Positions 30,490 to 42,611 of a stretch of 64,000 nucleotides of DNA are shown piece by piece. The DNA lies in the NCBI GenBank assembly GCA_032358165.1, contig JAALGY010000012.1:2666001-2730000 (forward strand), given 5' to 3'. Origin of the DNA: Diplosphaera chodatii (taxonomy: Eukaryota > Chlorophyta > Trebouxiophyceae > Prasiolales > Stichococcaceae). The position numbers were made by a program, and so were the translations under genes. The notes beneath the pieces are model-generated. The model did no database searches and was not told where the DNA came from. It worked only from the letters and a program-made list of their open reading frames with translations. Positions within the stretch are counted from its first letter, which is position 1. Each line of letters begins with the position of its first letter.

Positions 30490-31197
30490 GGCTGTTTGAC
30501 AAAGGTGTAGACGATGATTTGCTTGTAGACGATGATTTGCTTGAAAGGCCTTCTCTAACACAACACCGCAGCATCCATACATGTGGAGTGGTCAGTGATA
30601 TGGCACTTTTAGGTTGTGCTGCTCTGCCCTGACGAAGCTTGCCGCCATACCTGTACTCCCCAGTAGACAGAGTGCGCCGCCGTGCAAAGCACGTCAACCT
30701 TGTTCATACAGTATCCTCCTGGTCCGGACCAGGACGGCTCGATTAGGGGAGGGCCTGCTTGACCAAGTAAACTTCTGTCAATTGGTGTACTTTCAGAGGA
30801 ATGGCCTGCAAGTGAGGTGACGGCAGCATCTTCCAACATTTCTAGACGTCCGTGTAGCCAGCGACCTCCACCTGTTCTGAGTGAGTCCGGAGGTCGTCGC
30901 CGTTCCTCTGCATTGCCAACGCCTGCCGCCAGTTTTGCCAGCTGTGGCGTACCGAAACAGTCGCTCACGTTGACGCCAAGGCACATTGAACGAGGCTATC
31001 AGACGGCATATTCGCTGTCACACGCTTGCTCGCGTCCGTATCTGAACTGGCATCAACTTGCTGGAAGGGCAGCCTGCAGCCATTGGGACGACTGTTGGCC
31101 CCATCTTCTTGCATGTGTAGCCGACAGACGAAAGCAGGCAGATAGCAACCTCCTTGCCCACATCAGACAGCGCGTCCTTGGCGCGTTTGTTGCTGGA
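30490..31197. other. intergenic, O-FucT-like A to FAS1 gene
   Basis: About 700 bases between plus-strand genes. It contains an 18-base direct duplication (30506-30541). No gene recognised on either strand. Confidence 0.45.
30506..30541. repeat. 18-base direct duplication
   Basis: Two perfect adjacent copies of TGTAGACGATGATTTGCT. In one plus-strand frame the duplication reads VDDDLL twice and is part of an open stretch that runs on, out of phase, from the end of O-FucT-like copy A. Confidence 0.9.
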
Positions 31198-34100
31198 ATG
31201 TCTCCTCAGCGCGTCGGTGCATCGCTGCTGCTGCACGGGGTGTGGATTGCAGCACTGCTTTCAGAGGTGCGCCGCCCAAGCTGCCAAACATGACCCTGTC
31301 AGATGGGCCATCTGACAGCATGGCGATGGCAAGGGTTGCTTGCACACGCACCCACCACCATTGTTTCGTGTGTCACACCTCCAAATCCGTCTGATGCAGG
31401 TTGCATCAGAGCTGAGGTTTCCCTGGCAACCTGGGCCCTCGACTAGAGTAATTCCAGTGACAGCGCCGGGTGGTAGGCTGGCACAGTTCAAGGTCTGGGC
31501 TGTCCACCGGCCCTGGACTTGCCAGCGTAAACATGGTTGCACCAGCCAGCATGGCAAGGTGCATGTCTGAGCAGCAGGCTTGCTGATAACAGCCTGCACA
31601 GCATGGATGTGATTGTGTTCATTGTGCGGGTATGCTGCCAACCAGCATAGGCTGCCATGCGAGCGTGCTCAGGGCCGCCTCTATTGTCATTACATGCTGG
31701 CCTGAGGCCATGGCTCTGCCCGCACCATGGCACATTGCTGATTCTGCAACTTGTTTGAGGACCTGACGTTCTGAGCACGGCACATGACTTGCAGGAGCTG
31801 CTCACTGAGCGACAGCAAGCTGGTGCGCATGGTGACCCTGCCGTTCCCCATGGGGTGCAAATGCAGCAGGCCGTGCCACATGCGAGGAAGGTGCTTCAGG
31901 GTGTGCAGCTTTCTTCATGAATGAATGCTGTGGCTTGGCATGCACACATCCCTGCATGTCCTTTCGGGCTGCCCATGTCCAGTACCTGCTGGCTACACAT
32001 ATCGTGGTACAGCCTTCGGGCACATGCCTGCAGCAATTGCCAACAGTGAATATTGAGTTTGCAGGGTGCCTTGTGCTGATACAATTTGTCCCAGCAGCGA
32101 ACGGAACCTTGCACGTACTGCTACCGCAGGCGCGACGCTGGTGCAGGGGTCGGGCGAGAGAAGTAATGCAGCCAACACCGCACTGTTACTAGCACCGCCG
32201 CCGCCGCCGCCACCACCGCCTTTCGTCATCATACCTGCACCACTGACAGCCCCTGCCAACAGCCCTGCCAGCGAGCCGTTGAGCATCGCAGCAATGCAGG
32301 CAGCACCGCTGCCAGAGCTAGTGCCAGCACCGGAGCCAGCGGCCTTGCCGGCTGCGTCTGCTGATGTGACAAATCCGGAGCCTGCACCAGACCCTGCAAC
32401 TGCGATTGCCCCAACTGCAGCGCCTGCTGCAACCCCAGCCACGTCCACAGTCGCACAAATTACACCTGCACCTACAAAGGCTGCTTTACGCCTGCCAACA
32501 CCAGGGGTAACACGTAAACCAACAGCCGAAAAGTTGGTGGCACCACCTGCCGCCAGCGCTGCTTCAGGTACACCTGGTCCAGCGAACGTCCCAGCAGCAA
32601 CGCCACAACCGACGTCGGTGAGCTTTGTTTACGCTTGTTGTGAGGATGCACTGTGAACGTCTGTAAATTGTATCCCCTGCGTATTGGCTGTTTGATGGGT
32701 GGACAATATCCTGCAGAACATGAGCAGTTGTGAAGCTGCCAACGCTTGCAGCTCGAGTTCGAGGGTAGTTGCATGCGCGCATAGGTGCCCGGGGCCGGCG
32801 TGCCAGTGCAGCCACCACCGCCTCCCATCAAGAACCCTACTCCTGCTGACCTGGCGCTTGCTGCAGGTTGGGGCCTTGCTACACTATGCCACTGCCTTCA
32901 GACCAGCCCCCGCACGCAACCATGTGCTGCAAACAGCAGGTCCTCGTCTCGAGACCAGTGCAGACAGGAGGTTGCCCCCATGTGCTATATATCGTGGTGC
33001 AGGCCCCACTGTCGAGATGCCCGGCTCCCTGCTGGCGTCGCCGCTGGCGCCGCCCGCGCAGCGAAGGGCACCCTTCACCCCCATAGCCGCTCCGCAGGGC
33101 GCCTGCTCCAGCCCGTACAGCATCATCTCCAGCAACCCGCAGCTCTCGCGCTTTACTGAGTACATCAAGGTGTGCTTCTACTTCATTCAAGAGCACCAGT
33201 GATCGCAGAGGTGTTGCTGGCCTGCCAGCATGCAGGTGCCATGCATGGCGAATGTCAGGGACATCACGTGCTGGTTCTCAGCTCCACATGTGCGTATCTA
33301 TGATGCCATCAACTCTCGTGTGCTGACGGAAGTTTCGTCCCGTGCCAGCATGTGTTGGTGAGTAGCAGCACATCTATTCGGTGCACAAAGGGCAGGCAAC
33401 GCCGCACTGTCGGAGTGTGTGTCCCCGCAGGCCAACTCGCTGCAGGGCGCCCTATCGCCCAGCAACCAGTCCATCACCGTGCTTGCACCAGTCAACGATG
33501 CTTTCAACGTCCGGACCTTTGAGGTAAATTTGCTTGCGCATACCCTTTCAGCACAAGGAACGATGCAACTTCTGCCTGTATGCTGTGCAAAATGCCGTGC
33601 ACGGCAGCTTCGTGCTGGCAGTGATGCCGTGACTGGTTTTCACCACCTGCAGATGCTTTTTTATGGCTGCACCAATGTGACCTGTCTTTTGAATGTGCAC
33701 CCCGAGGTGCGGTTGCAACATTTGCGTAGAGTCGAGCCTGAATCTCTATTGCGTTACATCATCCCCCATGTTGCTGATCACACCTGCTAGCAACGACGCT
33801 GTGCAAGTGCCTGTACGCGTGCTTGCTGTTTGCCGGCAATATTCAGTGGGTCATGTTGACGCATATTGCAGGTTGGACGCTCCCTGATCGCATATGCCAC
33901 ACTGCCGGAGTCGGTACCCAGTGTCCAGCTGACACCAGGCAGCACGTTCAACACGACTGCCGCCATCTCGCTGGCGCCCATAACGATCGCTGTGGCACAG
34001 CCAAACCCGCTGACTGGCCAGCTCACGGTGCGCAGCGCACAGCATGGTTGCCCAATAGTATGTGGGTGACGCCATGCAATGCGAGAGCAGGAGAACGGTT

Positions 34101-34926
34101 AAACTCAGCACAGTGGCCACCCTGCTGCAGATGATGAGTCTCTGCTCTCACGCATGCTTTGCCCTATTGTTTGGCAGCTTGACAGGTTGCTGTAACCATG
34201 CAACGCCTGCTGCACCTGCAGCTGGACGGCAAGGGAAGCGACGCTGCGGTTCTGCAGGGCGACCTGCCTGCTTGTGGCGCCAATGCTATGCCATCGTATG
34301 TGCATGTGGTCGACACCGTCCTGCTGCCCTTCCTCCCATCCATGACAGGTGGGCACTGATGCAGAGCAAGCATCGTTGGATCGTTGGTGAAACCACCACA
34401 AACACGCCATGGCTGCTGCAACATACCAAGGGGCCCCTAACTGTGCGGATGGTCAAGTATGCCTGTCATTGCTCCTCAACGAGACTTTCTCAGACAGCGC
34501 AGTGGTTGATGACTGCATCTGTTGCTTACAGGGCGTCCCAACGCAGCTGGCACAGCTTACTCCGCCACAGCACCCACTCCAGGTAGGTACTGCCCATGCC
34601 CTTGTACGTGTCACACCGCTGACCTTTTGCAAACTGGCGCAGGCTTAGAGGTGCTGGCAAGGTGCAATAGCTCTTGCCGGCCTGTTTGAGACCGCAGTGC
34701 TAAATGTCATGGTCATGTCTGTTTCCAACCTCATGCAGCTACTGTACAACTGTCACCTCCAGCTGCAGCGGTGGCTGCCCCTGGGCCAGAAGTGGGGGAG
34801 ATTGTCACTCCAGTCGTGGGGGAGGCGCCAGCTGCTGACGCAGACCTGCTCCAGACCCCTGAACAAACTAGTACAGTGGAAGCAGACCTGCTAGCTGCCG
34901 GCGGCGGACGCCGCAGACAAATTTGA
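31198..34926 (+). CDS. fasciclin (FAS1) domain protein with proline/alanine-rich stem, secreted
   Basis: Extracellular or surface adhesion-type protein. A candidate first exon at 31198 (MSPQRVGASLLLHGVWIAAL) reads as a signal peptide. A following exon near 31399-31490 reads ASELRFPWQPGPSTRVIPV. A Cys-containing stretch near 31795-32110 (CKCSRPC, CADTIC) leads into a run of prolines (about 32199-32222) and a long Ala/Pro/Thr-rich region to about 32620, resumed near 32790 (GVPVQPPPPPIKNPTPADL). The FAS1 domain follows: PYSIISSNPQLSRFTEYIK (33115-33170), NQSITVLAPVNDAFN (H1 box, 33465-33510), EPESLLRYIIPH (33738-33770), then SLIAYATLPESVPSVQLTPG, and the H2-like MPSYVHVVDTVLLPFLPSM (34290-34345). 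An Ala/Glu-rich tail ends at 34926. There is only one clear FAS1 domain. No GPI signal was recognised. Exon joins 5' of 32100 are uncertain. Confidence 0.75.
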
Positions 34927-35967
34927 TGCTCGACGCCAGCTTGACACCTGAAGCGTCTGAACGCTGACATTGTCGCCCTTTGGTCAGGCCTTGCTGATGA
35001 GCTCCCAAGCTTGGCATGCTGGCAAGCTGATGTTCACAGCCATGCGCGTGATCCCTGTGGATGCTGTCACCATGCTCCACCACTCCGTTGCCTACTGGAA
35101 GCTCTCTTCACAGCCTTCATAGCGAGCTCCGATGATGGCCAGGTGACAGCATCCTAACGTTGCCTCCAGACCGCACTTTCAATCTGGTCAGGCGGCACGG
35201 CACCCTGTGGCACAGCTATGAGCTGATATGCACATAGCATGATGCCCCTCTTTCTAGGGTCGTGTCAGGACCTGAGTGCAGGGTGCAGCTTCTACTACCA
35301 TCCCTCCAGTATGCCCGCCAAAGGCAGAGGTGTGACAAAGTCTTCCCGTGCACACGGCACCAGCAGAACCTGTCATGTAGCCTGCGACCAGCGGCGCAAC
35401 GCAATGCAGCACGCCTTTCAGCTGCTGCAGCAGGCTACACGGAGTGCGTCATGCTTGTCATGGGGACGCTTGCAGTGTCATGCGGACGCTTTCTGCTCAA
35501 CACCCATGTGCTGCCACACGGTGTCCCAGCGGCCTCCTCACTGCAATGCTGATGCGAGTGCCGTGCTCTGACCGGGCTTTGGCCAGCGCCCGCCGAGCAC
35601 GACCGCTGCCTCCGTCATCCACGCTATGTCATGATGCTGATTCTGACAGCATTCTGGTAAAGCTTGTGATCTTGCGGACGCGGCTGCAGTTGCAGCGAAA
35701 CGAGCGGGGCCCTCTTCCTGCAAATCAGCTGCTGGAGTCGTGCACTTGAGCAGATCAAGCTGTTCAGCGCTCAAACCCTGTGATGTGTCATGCCTTTGAC
35801 AATGCCAACCCTGAATTGGACAATGTGCCCGTGACTCCTCCTAGCGCACACACCGTACTCATCGATCGTTACCTGACTGCTACGAGCAGCAGCGCTAGCG
35901 ATTCCCCGCCGGGAGCGGTTGCCCGGGCGGGCTAGATTGTGGTGCACATCCCGTGGGTCTGCCTCTC
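34927..35967. other. intergenic, FAS1 gene to MGC kinase
   Basis: About 1 kb. A short frame at 34967-35122 (WHAGKLMFTAMRVIPVDAV) looks protein-like and might be an alternative last exon of the FAS1 gene, but nothing confirms it. The remainder has only short unremarkable frames and should contain the kinase promoter. Confidence 0.4.
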
Positions 35968-38900
35968 ATGGGCTGTTTTCCGTCCAAAGAGGCCGGCCCC
36001 ACGCAATCTTCTGGCAAAAGCGCAACACCTGCAGCTAAACATCAGCATGGCGCTGGGCACAGCAAGCCGAAGCCCCCTGCGCCGGATGCCATGCTTGCCA
36101 AGTCGTTCGAGTATATCCAGCAGCTGGGCAAGGGCGGCACAGGCGATACCGGGCTGTTCAAGGACCTGCAGAGCGGCGAGGAGGTAGCAATCAAGCTGAT
36201 CAAGCGGCCGCTGCCGAAGGTCATCATGCCCAACATCCTGCGGGAAGTCACGGTGGGTCTTTGAGCCTGACCCGCGGCCATGTGAGCAGACGCAACGTGC
36301 AACGCGATAGCGCAGACCGCATGAGGTCAAGCTATTCTTAACGTATATCGTGACACGGGCACCGCTGCTGCGCGACGTGCATGACACGCACGGTTTCGGA
36401 GTTGACACGAACAGATGTGCTATTCCGTCGGGAACAACTGTCAGCAATGGCATCGAGCAGGAGGATGCATGCCTCTCGTGACAGCCTGAGGATATCATGT
36501 CGGACAAGGGGGCCATGAGGTCCTGTTAGATGTAGTACTTGGGCTTGCAAAGTTGTTACTGATCTGTGGCAGACATCAGCAGCCCAGGGAGGAGCCCATG
36601 CCACACAGCAGCCAGCTACAGCAGCTGGCAGCGTCTGAATCAGCACCACCAGTGGCCAGCTCCACTTGATGCCTGCAGGCCCGCTGCAGAGCCTCTCTCG
36701 CATCCAAGTGCGCCGGTTTAGGGTTAGATCGGCGGCAGGATGGTGCCCTTAGTAACCTGCTGTGGTGCAGTGATGCTCTCGAGCTCAGACAGTCCACGTC
36801 TCAACGTCGACAAGCTAGGGCCAGGTTGCGCGCATGCCCACAGACGCACTGGCAAGGCGAACTGGAGCCATGTCTGCCGTTGTGTAGCATGGGCGGGAAC
36901 ATCAACGCCCCGTGCTGGCCGCCTGTGCCGCAGCAGCTCACAGCGGCTCACAGCCAGGCGCACATGCATGCTGACGCTTGCACCGCCGCTGACTGTGCAG
37001 ATCCAGGCTGAACTGGGCGAAGGGCACGTGAACATCGTCGAGGCGAAGGAGGTGCTGCTTACGGACCACCACCTGTGCCTTGTCATGGAGTACGCTGCAG
37101 GCAACAGCCTCACCGGTGCGCGTGCTTGATGGCTTCACGGCGCTTGCATCACGCTTGCTGCCAGCGCTGTGCTGTAGCGGATCTTTGAGCAGCATTGCGC
37201 CAAAGTGCAGGCTATGTGGCGGACAAGTGGCAGCACGCGCAGCAGACCGGACTGTTTCTGTCAGAGGACGAGGCGCGGTACTACTTCAGGCAATTCGTCA
37301 CCGCAGTGGCATACTGCCACGCACACAATGTCGCTCACAGGTGCTCAGTGATCATGTCGCACCCTGCACTTCCGGCCGTCATCAAGAAGTTCATGCGCTG
37401 TTTGCCAGACACCTCGAGTGATACCTGGGTGCCTCAGCGTGCCCTAGTGACACCCGGCAATGGTGGTCGCTTCCCAGCTGCGGTGCTTGGCCCTCAGGGA
37501 CCTGAAGCTAGACAACACGCTGCTGGACGGCAAGCGGCCGGGGCGCGTGAAGCTGTGCGACTTTGGCTTTGCCAAGCAGTGGGAGCAGGACAAGCGCAAC
37601 ATGTTCACCCACATCGGGTGTGCCCTCACTGGCCTGCCTCGCCCTGGCTGCATGTGTCTAACCGTAATCAGTGGCCAGGCCCCACGAAACATCAATGCAC
37701 AGCATGCTGTGCAGGCGCTCACTGCCGTCATGTGACTCCCTCAATGCAGGACGCCGGTGTACATGTCGCCAGAGCAGCTGCAGGACGGGGACCCCAACGG
37801 GCAGGGGTACCTGGGCACTGCCGTGGACGTGTGGGCCGCCGGCGTGCTGCTCATCGTCATGCTGCTGGGTGGGTCTGAGCGGCTGACGCCCGCTCTCCTG
37901 ATGCCCCATCACGACGCACCCATCGACTTGGTGCTGCTGTCTGCACAGCTGCATATGCTACCACCACGCAGACCTGGGCCCCAGCAGCTGGCTTCACCCC
38001 TATGCCTGTGCACGCGCAGGGACGTTCCCCTTCGACCACACGGAGAACCCGGACCCCAACTGCAAGGAGGCGCACACGGAGGTGTGGGCGCAGCAGACCA
38101 AGGGCTCCTGGTCTGAGGTGCCGCACATCAAGAAGGCCGTGCAGAAGGTGCGGCCTGCTTGCTCAACGCCCCCAACCCACATGAGCGCCAGTCTCCGAAC
38201 CACCCTCGCAGGATGAGCCGGACCACGGGCGCGGTCCAAGGCCTTCAGCGCTTTTGCGACATGCGTGCGGCACCCCAGTGAGGGCTCGCCCAAAGGTTTA
38301 AGTTCAAAGGGGTTGTGCTGCTGCAGCTGTCGCCCGAGGTGCGGGACCTGCTGGACCGCATACTGGTGCCGAAGGAGGAGGAGCGCATCACCATACCCGC
38401 AATCGAGCAGCACCCCTGGTGCGCACCATGTAGGCGTGCTGAGTAGTGCACTTCGCCTGCCACATGCCTCGACACGCATGCCCGGACCAGCCGGGGTAGT
38501 GAAGAAACACTTAGCACGCACCGCATGCTTGATCCACTGGCGTGTCCCACGCAGGTACCAGAAGCCGCTGCCAGCACAGTATGCGAATGCAGAGCGTGCT
38601 CTAAAGGCAGACCAGGCTAAAGTGCAGCAATATGTGTCCGGTCGCTCAATCAGCACGGTGCGTGGTCAGCTGAGCAGCACCATGAGCAGTGGGTATGTGC
38701 GTGACAGCAATGCAAAGGCTGGCACTCCGAGTGATGGGTCCGGCATTGCTCCCGCAGGCAGCCAAGCAGGCCCGTGACAAGCAGCTGGCGGATATCGTCG
38801 AGCAGGCTGGCCAGCGGCCGCAGGTGAACCCATGCACTGACATGCAGAGCGGCATGTGCAATTGCTGTAATGCGCATCTGACAATGCTCGTTGATGCTGG

Positions 38901-39077
38901 CGCCTAAGTGCACATCCTGGCACACATCCACTTGACACATAGCATCACCGCCAATTGCTTGCGCCAAACCCTGGGCAGGCGGGCGGCGGCCAGATGCTGC
39001 GCATTGACCTGCGGGAGGCAGCGGTGGTGCAGAATCCAACTGGCGGCGCGGGCCTCGGCGCTGTGGCCGAGGATTGA
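35968..39077 (+). CDS. Ser/Thr protein kinase (CAMK/SnRK-like) with N-terminal MGC lipidation motif
   Basis: The start MGCFPSKEAG has Gly2 and Cys3, a typical myristoylation plus palmitoylation signal, so plasma-membrane attachment is likely. Kinase blocks in order are: FEYIQQLGKGGTGDTGLF (Gly-rich loop), VAIKLIKR (VAIK lysine), NIVEAKEVLLTDHHLCLVME, EDEARYYFRQFVTAVAYCHA, then HR|DLKLDNTLLDG with the HRD arginine codon split by an intron, KLCDFGFAKQW (DFG), TPVYMSPEQL in place of APE, AVDVWAAGVLLIVMLLG, TFPFDHTENPDP, and RDLLDRILVPKEEERITIPA followed by EQHPWC. RDLKL(D/E)NTLLDG and the RI..P..RITI..I..HPW ending resemble SnRK2/SnRK kinases. The C-terminal region (RYQKPLPAQYANAERALK, AAKQARDKQLADIVEQAG) ends GAVAED at 39077. 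It is not SnRK2-like and has no NAF or EF-hand motif that I can see. All catalytic residues are intact. Confidence 0.87.
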
Positions 39078-39680
39078 GGCTGCAGAGGCATGTCAGCAGG
39101 CGGGCTGGCATGGCGGGCAACATGAATGTAGCGGGAGGGAGGGGCAACGCACAGTCACTGTCAGGGCAGCTGGGCAGGGATGTCTCCTTAGTGCTCCGCA
39201 TGACCTGGGCTCCAGTGGACTGTCACGCACAGCGTCCTCCCTCCAGCAAATCCGAAGTAGTATAACCAGGCCGTTGCAGCATTGCGCCAGACTGCTTTCA
39301 CCCTTTCCAGCACAAACAGTCCAGTGAAGGAAGGTTTTCTGTCTTGGTTTCAGACTGGCCTGACATTAAAGAGGATAACAGCAGTGCCTGAGCACTCCTC
39401 CCAACCATTCACTCCCCCTGTCACATGCAACATACAGCTGCGGGTGGCACAGCAACTTGGTTGACCTCTCAGCTTCGCACGAATATGAACCACTGCTGTG
39501 CTCCTGAGCAGGATGAACCCCACCTTGCTACGCTCTGACCTCTGCTTACAAGACCACTCAATAGCACGCTCTTCGAATCAGAAGCGAGGCAGGAGCGTGG
39601 CAGCAAGTGTGACCACTGCCCACAGCTACATGCAGACGACCACCAAAGGTCGCCGCAGCTCAGCCCTGAGCATGATCCTC
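39078..39680. other. convergent intergenic region
   Basis: 3' UTRs of the kinase (+) and ferrochelatase (-). No gene, repeat or RNA recognised. Confidence 0.5.
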
Positions 39681-41482
39681 CTAGTCGAGGCGGCCAGACA
39701 GTACACCCTGACCAGTGACAACCTCCAAGATGAGCACCACCACGATGGCGAGCATGGCAATGCGCCCATTCCAGGTCTCAGCAGACTGTGTCCAGCCCCA
39801 GGACCACTGCGCCATCGGCATCGGAAGCACCCGGCGCTCCCGGTCGTATGTTCCTAGCAGCGCCTCCACATCACCAAGAGGGACTAGCGAGTCGCCGGGG
39901 TTGGAGCCAGCCATGCTGCCGGCAAACGGCAACGCCTGCAGCACGGCATCTGCGAGGTCGCCGATGAAGGTGGCGTTGGTGTTCAGCGCAGGCACGCGCC
40001 GCCAGGACTTGATGCCGGACTCCTCTGCCAGCTCCCGGTACTCCATATCCATCTCCTCAAGCGTCTCGATGTGCTCGGATACGAAGGACACCGGCACAGC
40101 CAGCATCGCGCGGCAGCCCGAGGCGCCCAGCTGCCTGATGGTGTCATCGGTGTATGGCTTCAGCCACTCCACGGGCCCCACACGGCTCTGATATGCGAGC
40201 GTGTAATGGTTGCTCACACCGCGGGCCCGCAGCTCTGTCAGAATCGCTGCCACACACTCCTCCATCTCCTCCTTGTAGGGGTCACCAGCCTCCTCCACAT
40301 AAGACAGCGGCACGCCATGCGCTGAAAAAAAGATCTCGACGTCCTTCGGCCCCTCTCGGAACTTGCCCAGCTCCTCCTGTATGAGGTCGGCCATTGCTGT
40401 GATGTAGCCGGGACGTTGGTACCAGGATGGAATGACGGTGTGTGGCATGGCTGCCAGCTGTGGGTCTGCCTTGAACAGTGCCTCCAGCAATCGCAGGCTG
40501 CTGCCGCTGGTGCTGATACTGAACTGGGGGTACAGTGGCAGCACGACCAGCCGCCCGATGTTGTCTGCCTTCAGCTGCAACGCACTTGCAGCGCAGCGGG
40601 TCAGTGCTCTGACAGCTGCGAGGCTAAAGCCAAAGCAAGCGTGTCAACACATCAGGATGTGTGAGTGAGTGAGGCAGGCAGCTGTAGCCAGATATGCAAC
40701 TTCATCAGTCCTTACCTGCGCCACGGCGTCCTCTGTGAAGGGCTTCCAGTAGCGCATTGCAACATACACGCTGGCTGGCTGCCCACGCTCTCCTAGCGCC
40801 TCCTGCAGTGCATCGGCCTGCTCCAACGTGATCCTACGCAGCGGCGAGCCGCCTCCAATTGCTCTGTACCCCTCCGAACTCTTTGGCGCGCGCAGCGAGG
40901 AGATGACCTGCTTTCATGGATACGCCTTGATGTATCCCTGTTGACAACTGGTGCCAAGCATGTACAAGAAGCACCTGTGCAGCGTTGCAAGCAGTGTCAA
41001 CTTGTGCCGATGTCGTGGGTACGAGACATGTCAGCTGTACCTGAGCAACTACAGGTTGGAGGAACTTGGCATAGCTGGGCAGCCGGATGATGTCGGGGTC
41101 TGCAAAAAGGTTGTACAGGAAGGGCTGCACATCGTCTAGCGTCTCTGGCCCGCCCAGATTGAGCAGCAGCACACCAACCTTTTCATCGACCTACAACCGA
41201 GGGCAGCACGCTTGCAGCTGGCAATGGCAGGTGGACTCGCAAGCACAGATCATCCGATGTAAATGTACAAACGCTCCCCATGACGACCTCACAGCACGCA
41301 CTTCGTTGTTGCATACACATGAATGAACATGTGGCTACACTCACCGGCTGCGCAGGTTGTGTACTAAGGGCTGTGGGTGGGACATCTAGGCTAGCTGCAC
41401 TCGCAGCCAGGCGCCAGCGGTCATCTCCACGCGATAATCCGTGCTGACAGGTGTCCAGCTGCTGCAGATGCTGCCTGCGCAC
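39681..41482 (-). CDS. FC2: plastid ferrochelatase with C-terminal CAB (LHC) helix
   Basis: Inserts ferrous iron into protoporphyrin IX, the last step of heme synthesis. The large terminal exon (39681 to about 40580) carries [49 protein letters not shown] (conserved catalytic His), [40 protein letters not shown] and [15 protein letters not shown]. After the catalytic domain comes a Ser/Arg/Met linker, then [18 protein letters not shown], a chlorophyll a/b-binding-type helix found only in ferrochelatases of photosynthetic organisms (FC2 type in plants). Upstream exons give [16 protein letters not shown] with [14 protein letters not shown] (40700-40830) and [20 protein letters not shown] with [13 protein letters not shown] (41080-41180). 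An exon from about 41343 to 41482 reads like transit-peptide or linker sequence, but it opens with GTG. The true ATG is therefore probably in an upstream exon, within 41483-41840. Confidence 0.95.
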
Positions 41483-42611
41483 AACGGGCCAGAGATGTCA
41501 TGTATGACCAAGGATCGAATGTCCTGACATACATGTTGGGTCCATTTGCAGCAGGCTGTGGTAATCACTGGGCGGCAGAAGGCGTCAAGCTGGCAGCGGA
41601 GGGCACCTGGCACATGCTGGCGTAACGTGTGCACTGCGGCCGCTGGCAGACCTGCCTCTGCTGCAAAGCCGCGGCAGCAGACACTCAGTCTGCTGGGCTA
41701 CCCCGCCACCGCACACACCCGGCACGTGTGACCCGCCGGCGATAGAGTGGCTGTGCATGTGCAGACGATGCGAGACACTGTGCTGTTCTGCCGTCCGACC
41801 GCGGGAGCAGCAGCGAGCTGCTTCTTGCACTAGCACAACTGGTGCAGATGCTGGTGTGCTTTGCCCCTCAAGTGCTACTGCTGCCAGCTGTAGGCTGCCA
41901 CGCTCCTGATAACTGCTGTCGGAAGCAACTTGTAATTGCTGTCAGCTGCAAGAGGGTGCTGACGGCGTTGCTATAGAGACCAACTCTGCTTTACGATGCC
42001 GTGCAGGCTGGCGCCACGAAATGTAGGCAGCGTTGTGGCAATGCGTTACAGCCCTCTACTCCGTCAGCGGCGTGCTCGCTAGCTGACTGCGCCTACAGTA
42101 ATCGACCGCCAAGTCGCTCACAAACCTCAATCCGCACCACACACTTGCTCCTACCAGCGAGGTGAAAGGCTGCGATGCATCTGCAAGGCAAAACCAGATG
42201 CACAGCGAGAAGCAATGCTGACCAGTTAATGTTTGGCAACGCAGGAGCTGCAGCAATATCCAGGCTCGTGGCTTGCTGCTGTGCAGTCGACGTAGCCCTT
42301 GTAGTTTGATGGCCCGTGTGTCATTGACTGACTGTAAGGTTTTCACGTGCTCAAACTGACGGTCCTTTATGGCTCCCGTACGTGATGGCAGAGCAGGTCC
42401 CGTACACAGGATCACAGGTCGACTTGCGCGTCCGCAGTGCATCATGACCGTGTCGGCTTCAGACTTGTACTGCACACGTCGCGACTACATGCGTCGCAGC
42501 GACGACTTATCCCTTGTCGTGGTGGTGCACTCGTCACAGATAGAGCTTGCACGCTGTATCATGTGAAGCCGTAGGCTGCAGGCAACGCGGGATCCACGTG
42601 CGGCTTATGGA
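41483..42611. promoter_or_regulatory. divergent region, ferrochelatase 5' end / DUF3431 gene
   Basis: Separates two genes transcribed away from each other. The part nearest ferrochelatase (to about 41840) probably contains its first coding exon; a minus-strand frame at 41585-41836 is a candidate. The rest should hold both promoters. No other feature recognised. Confidence 0.4.
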
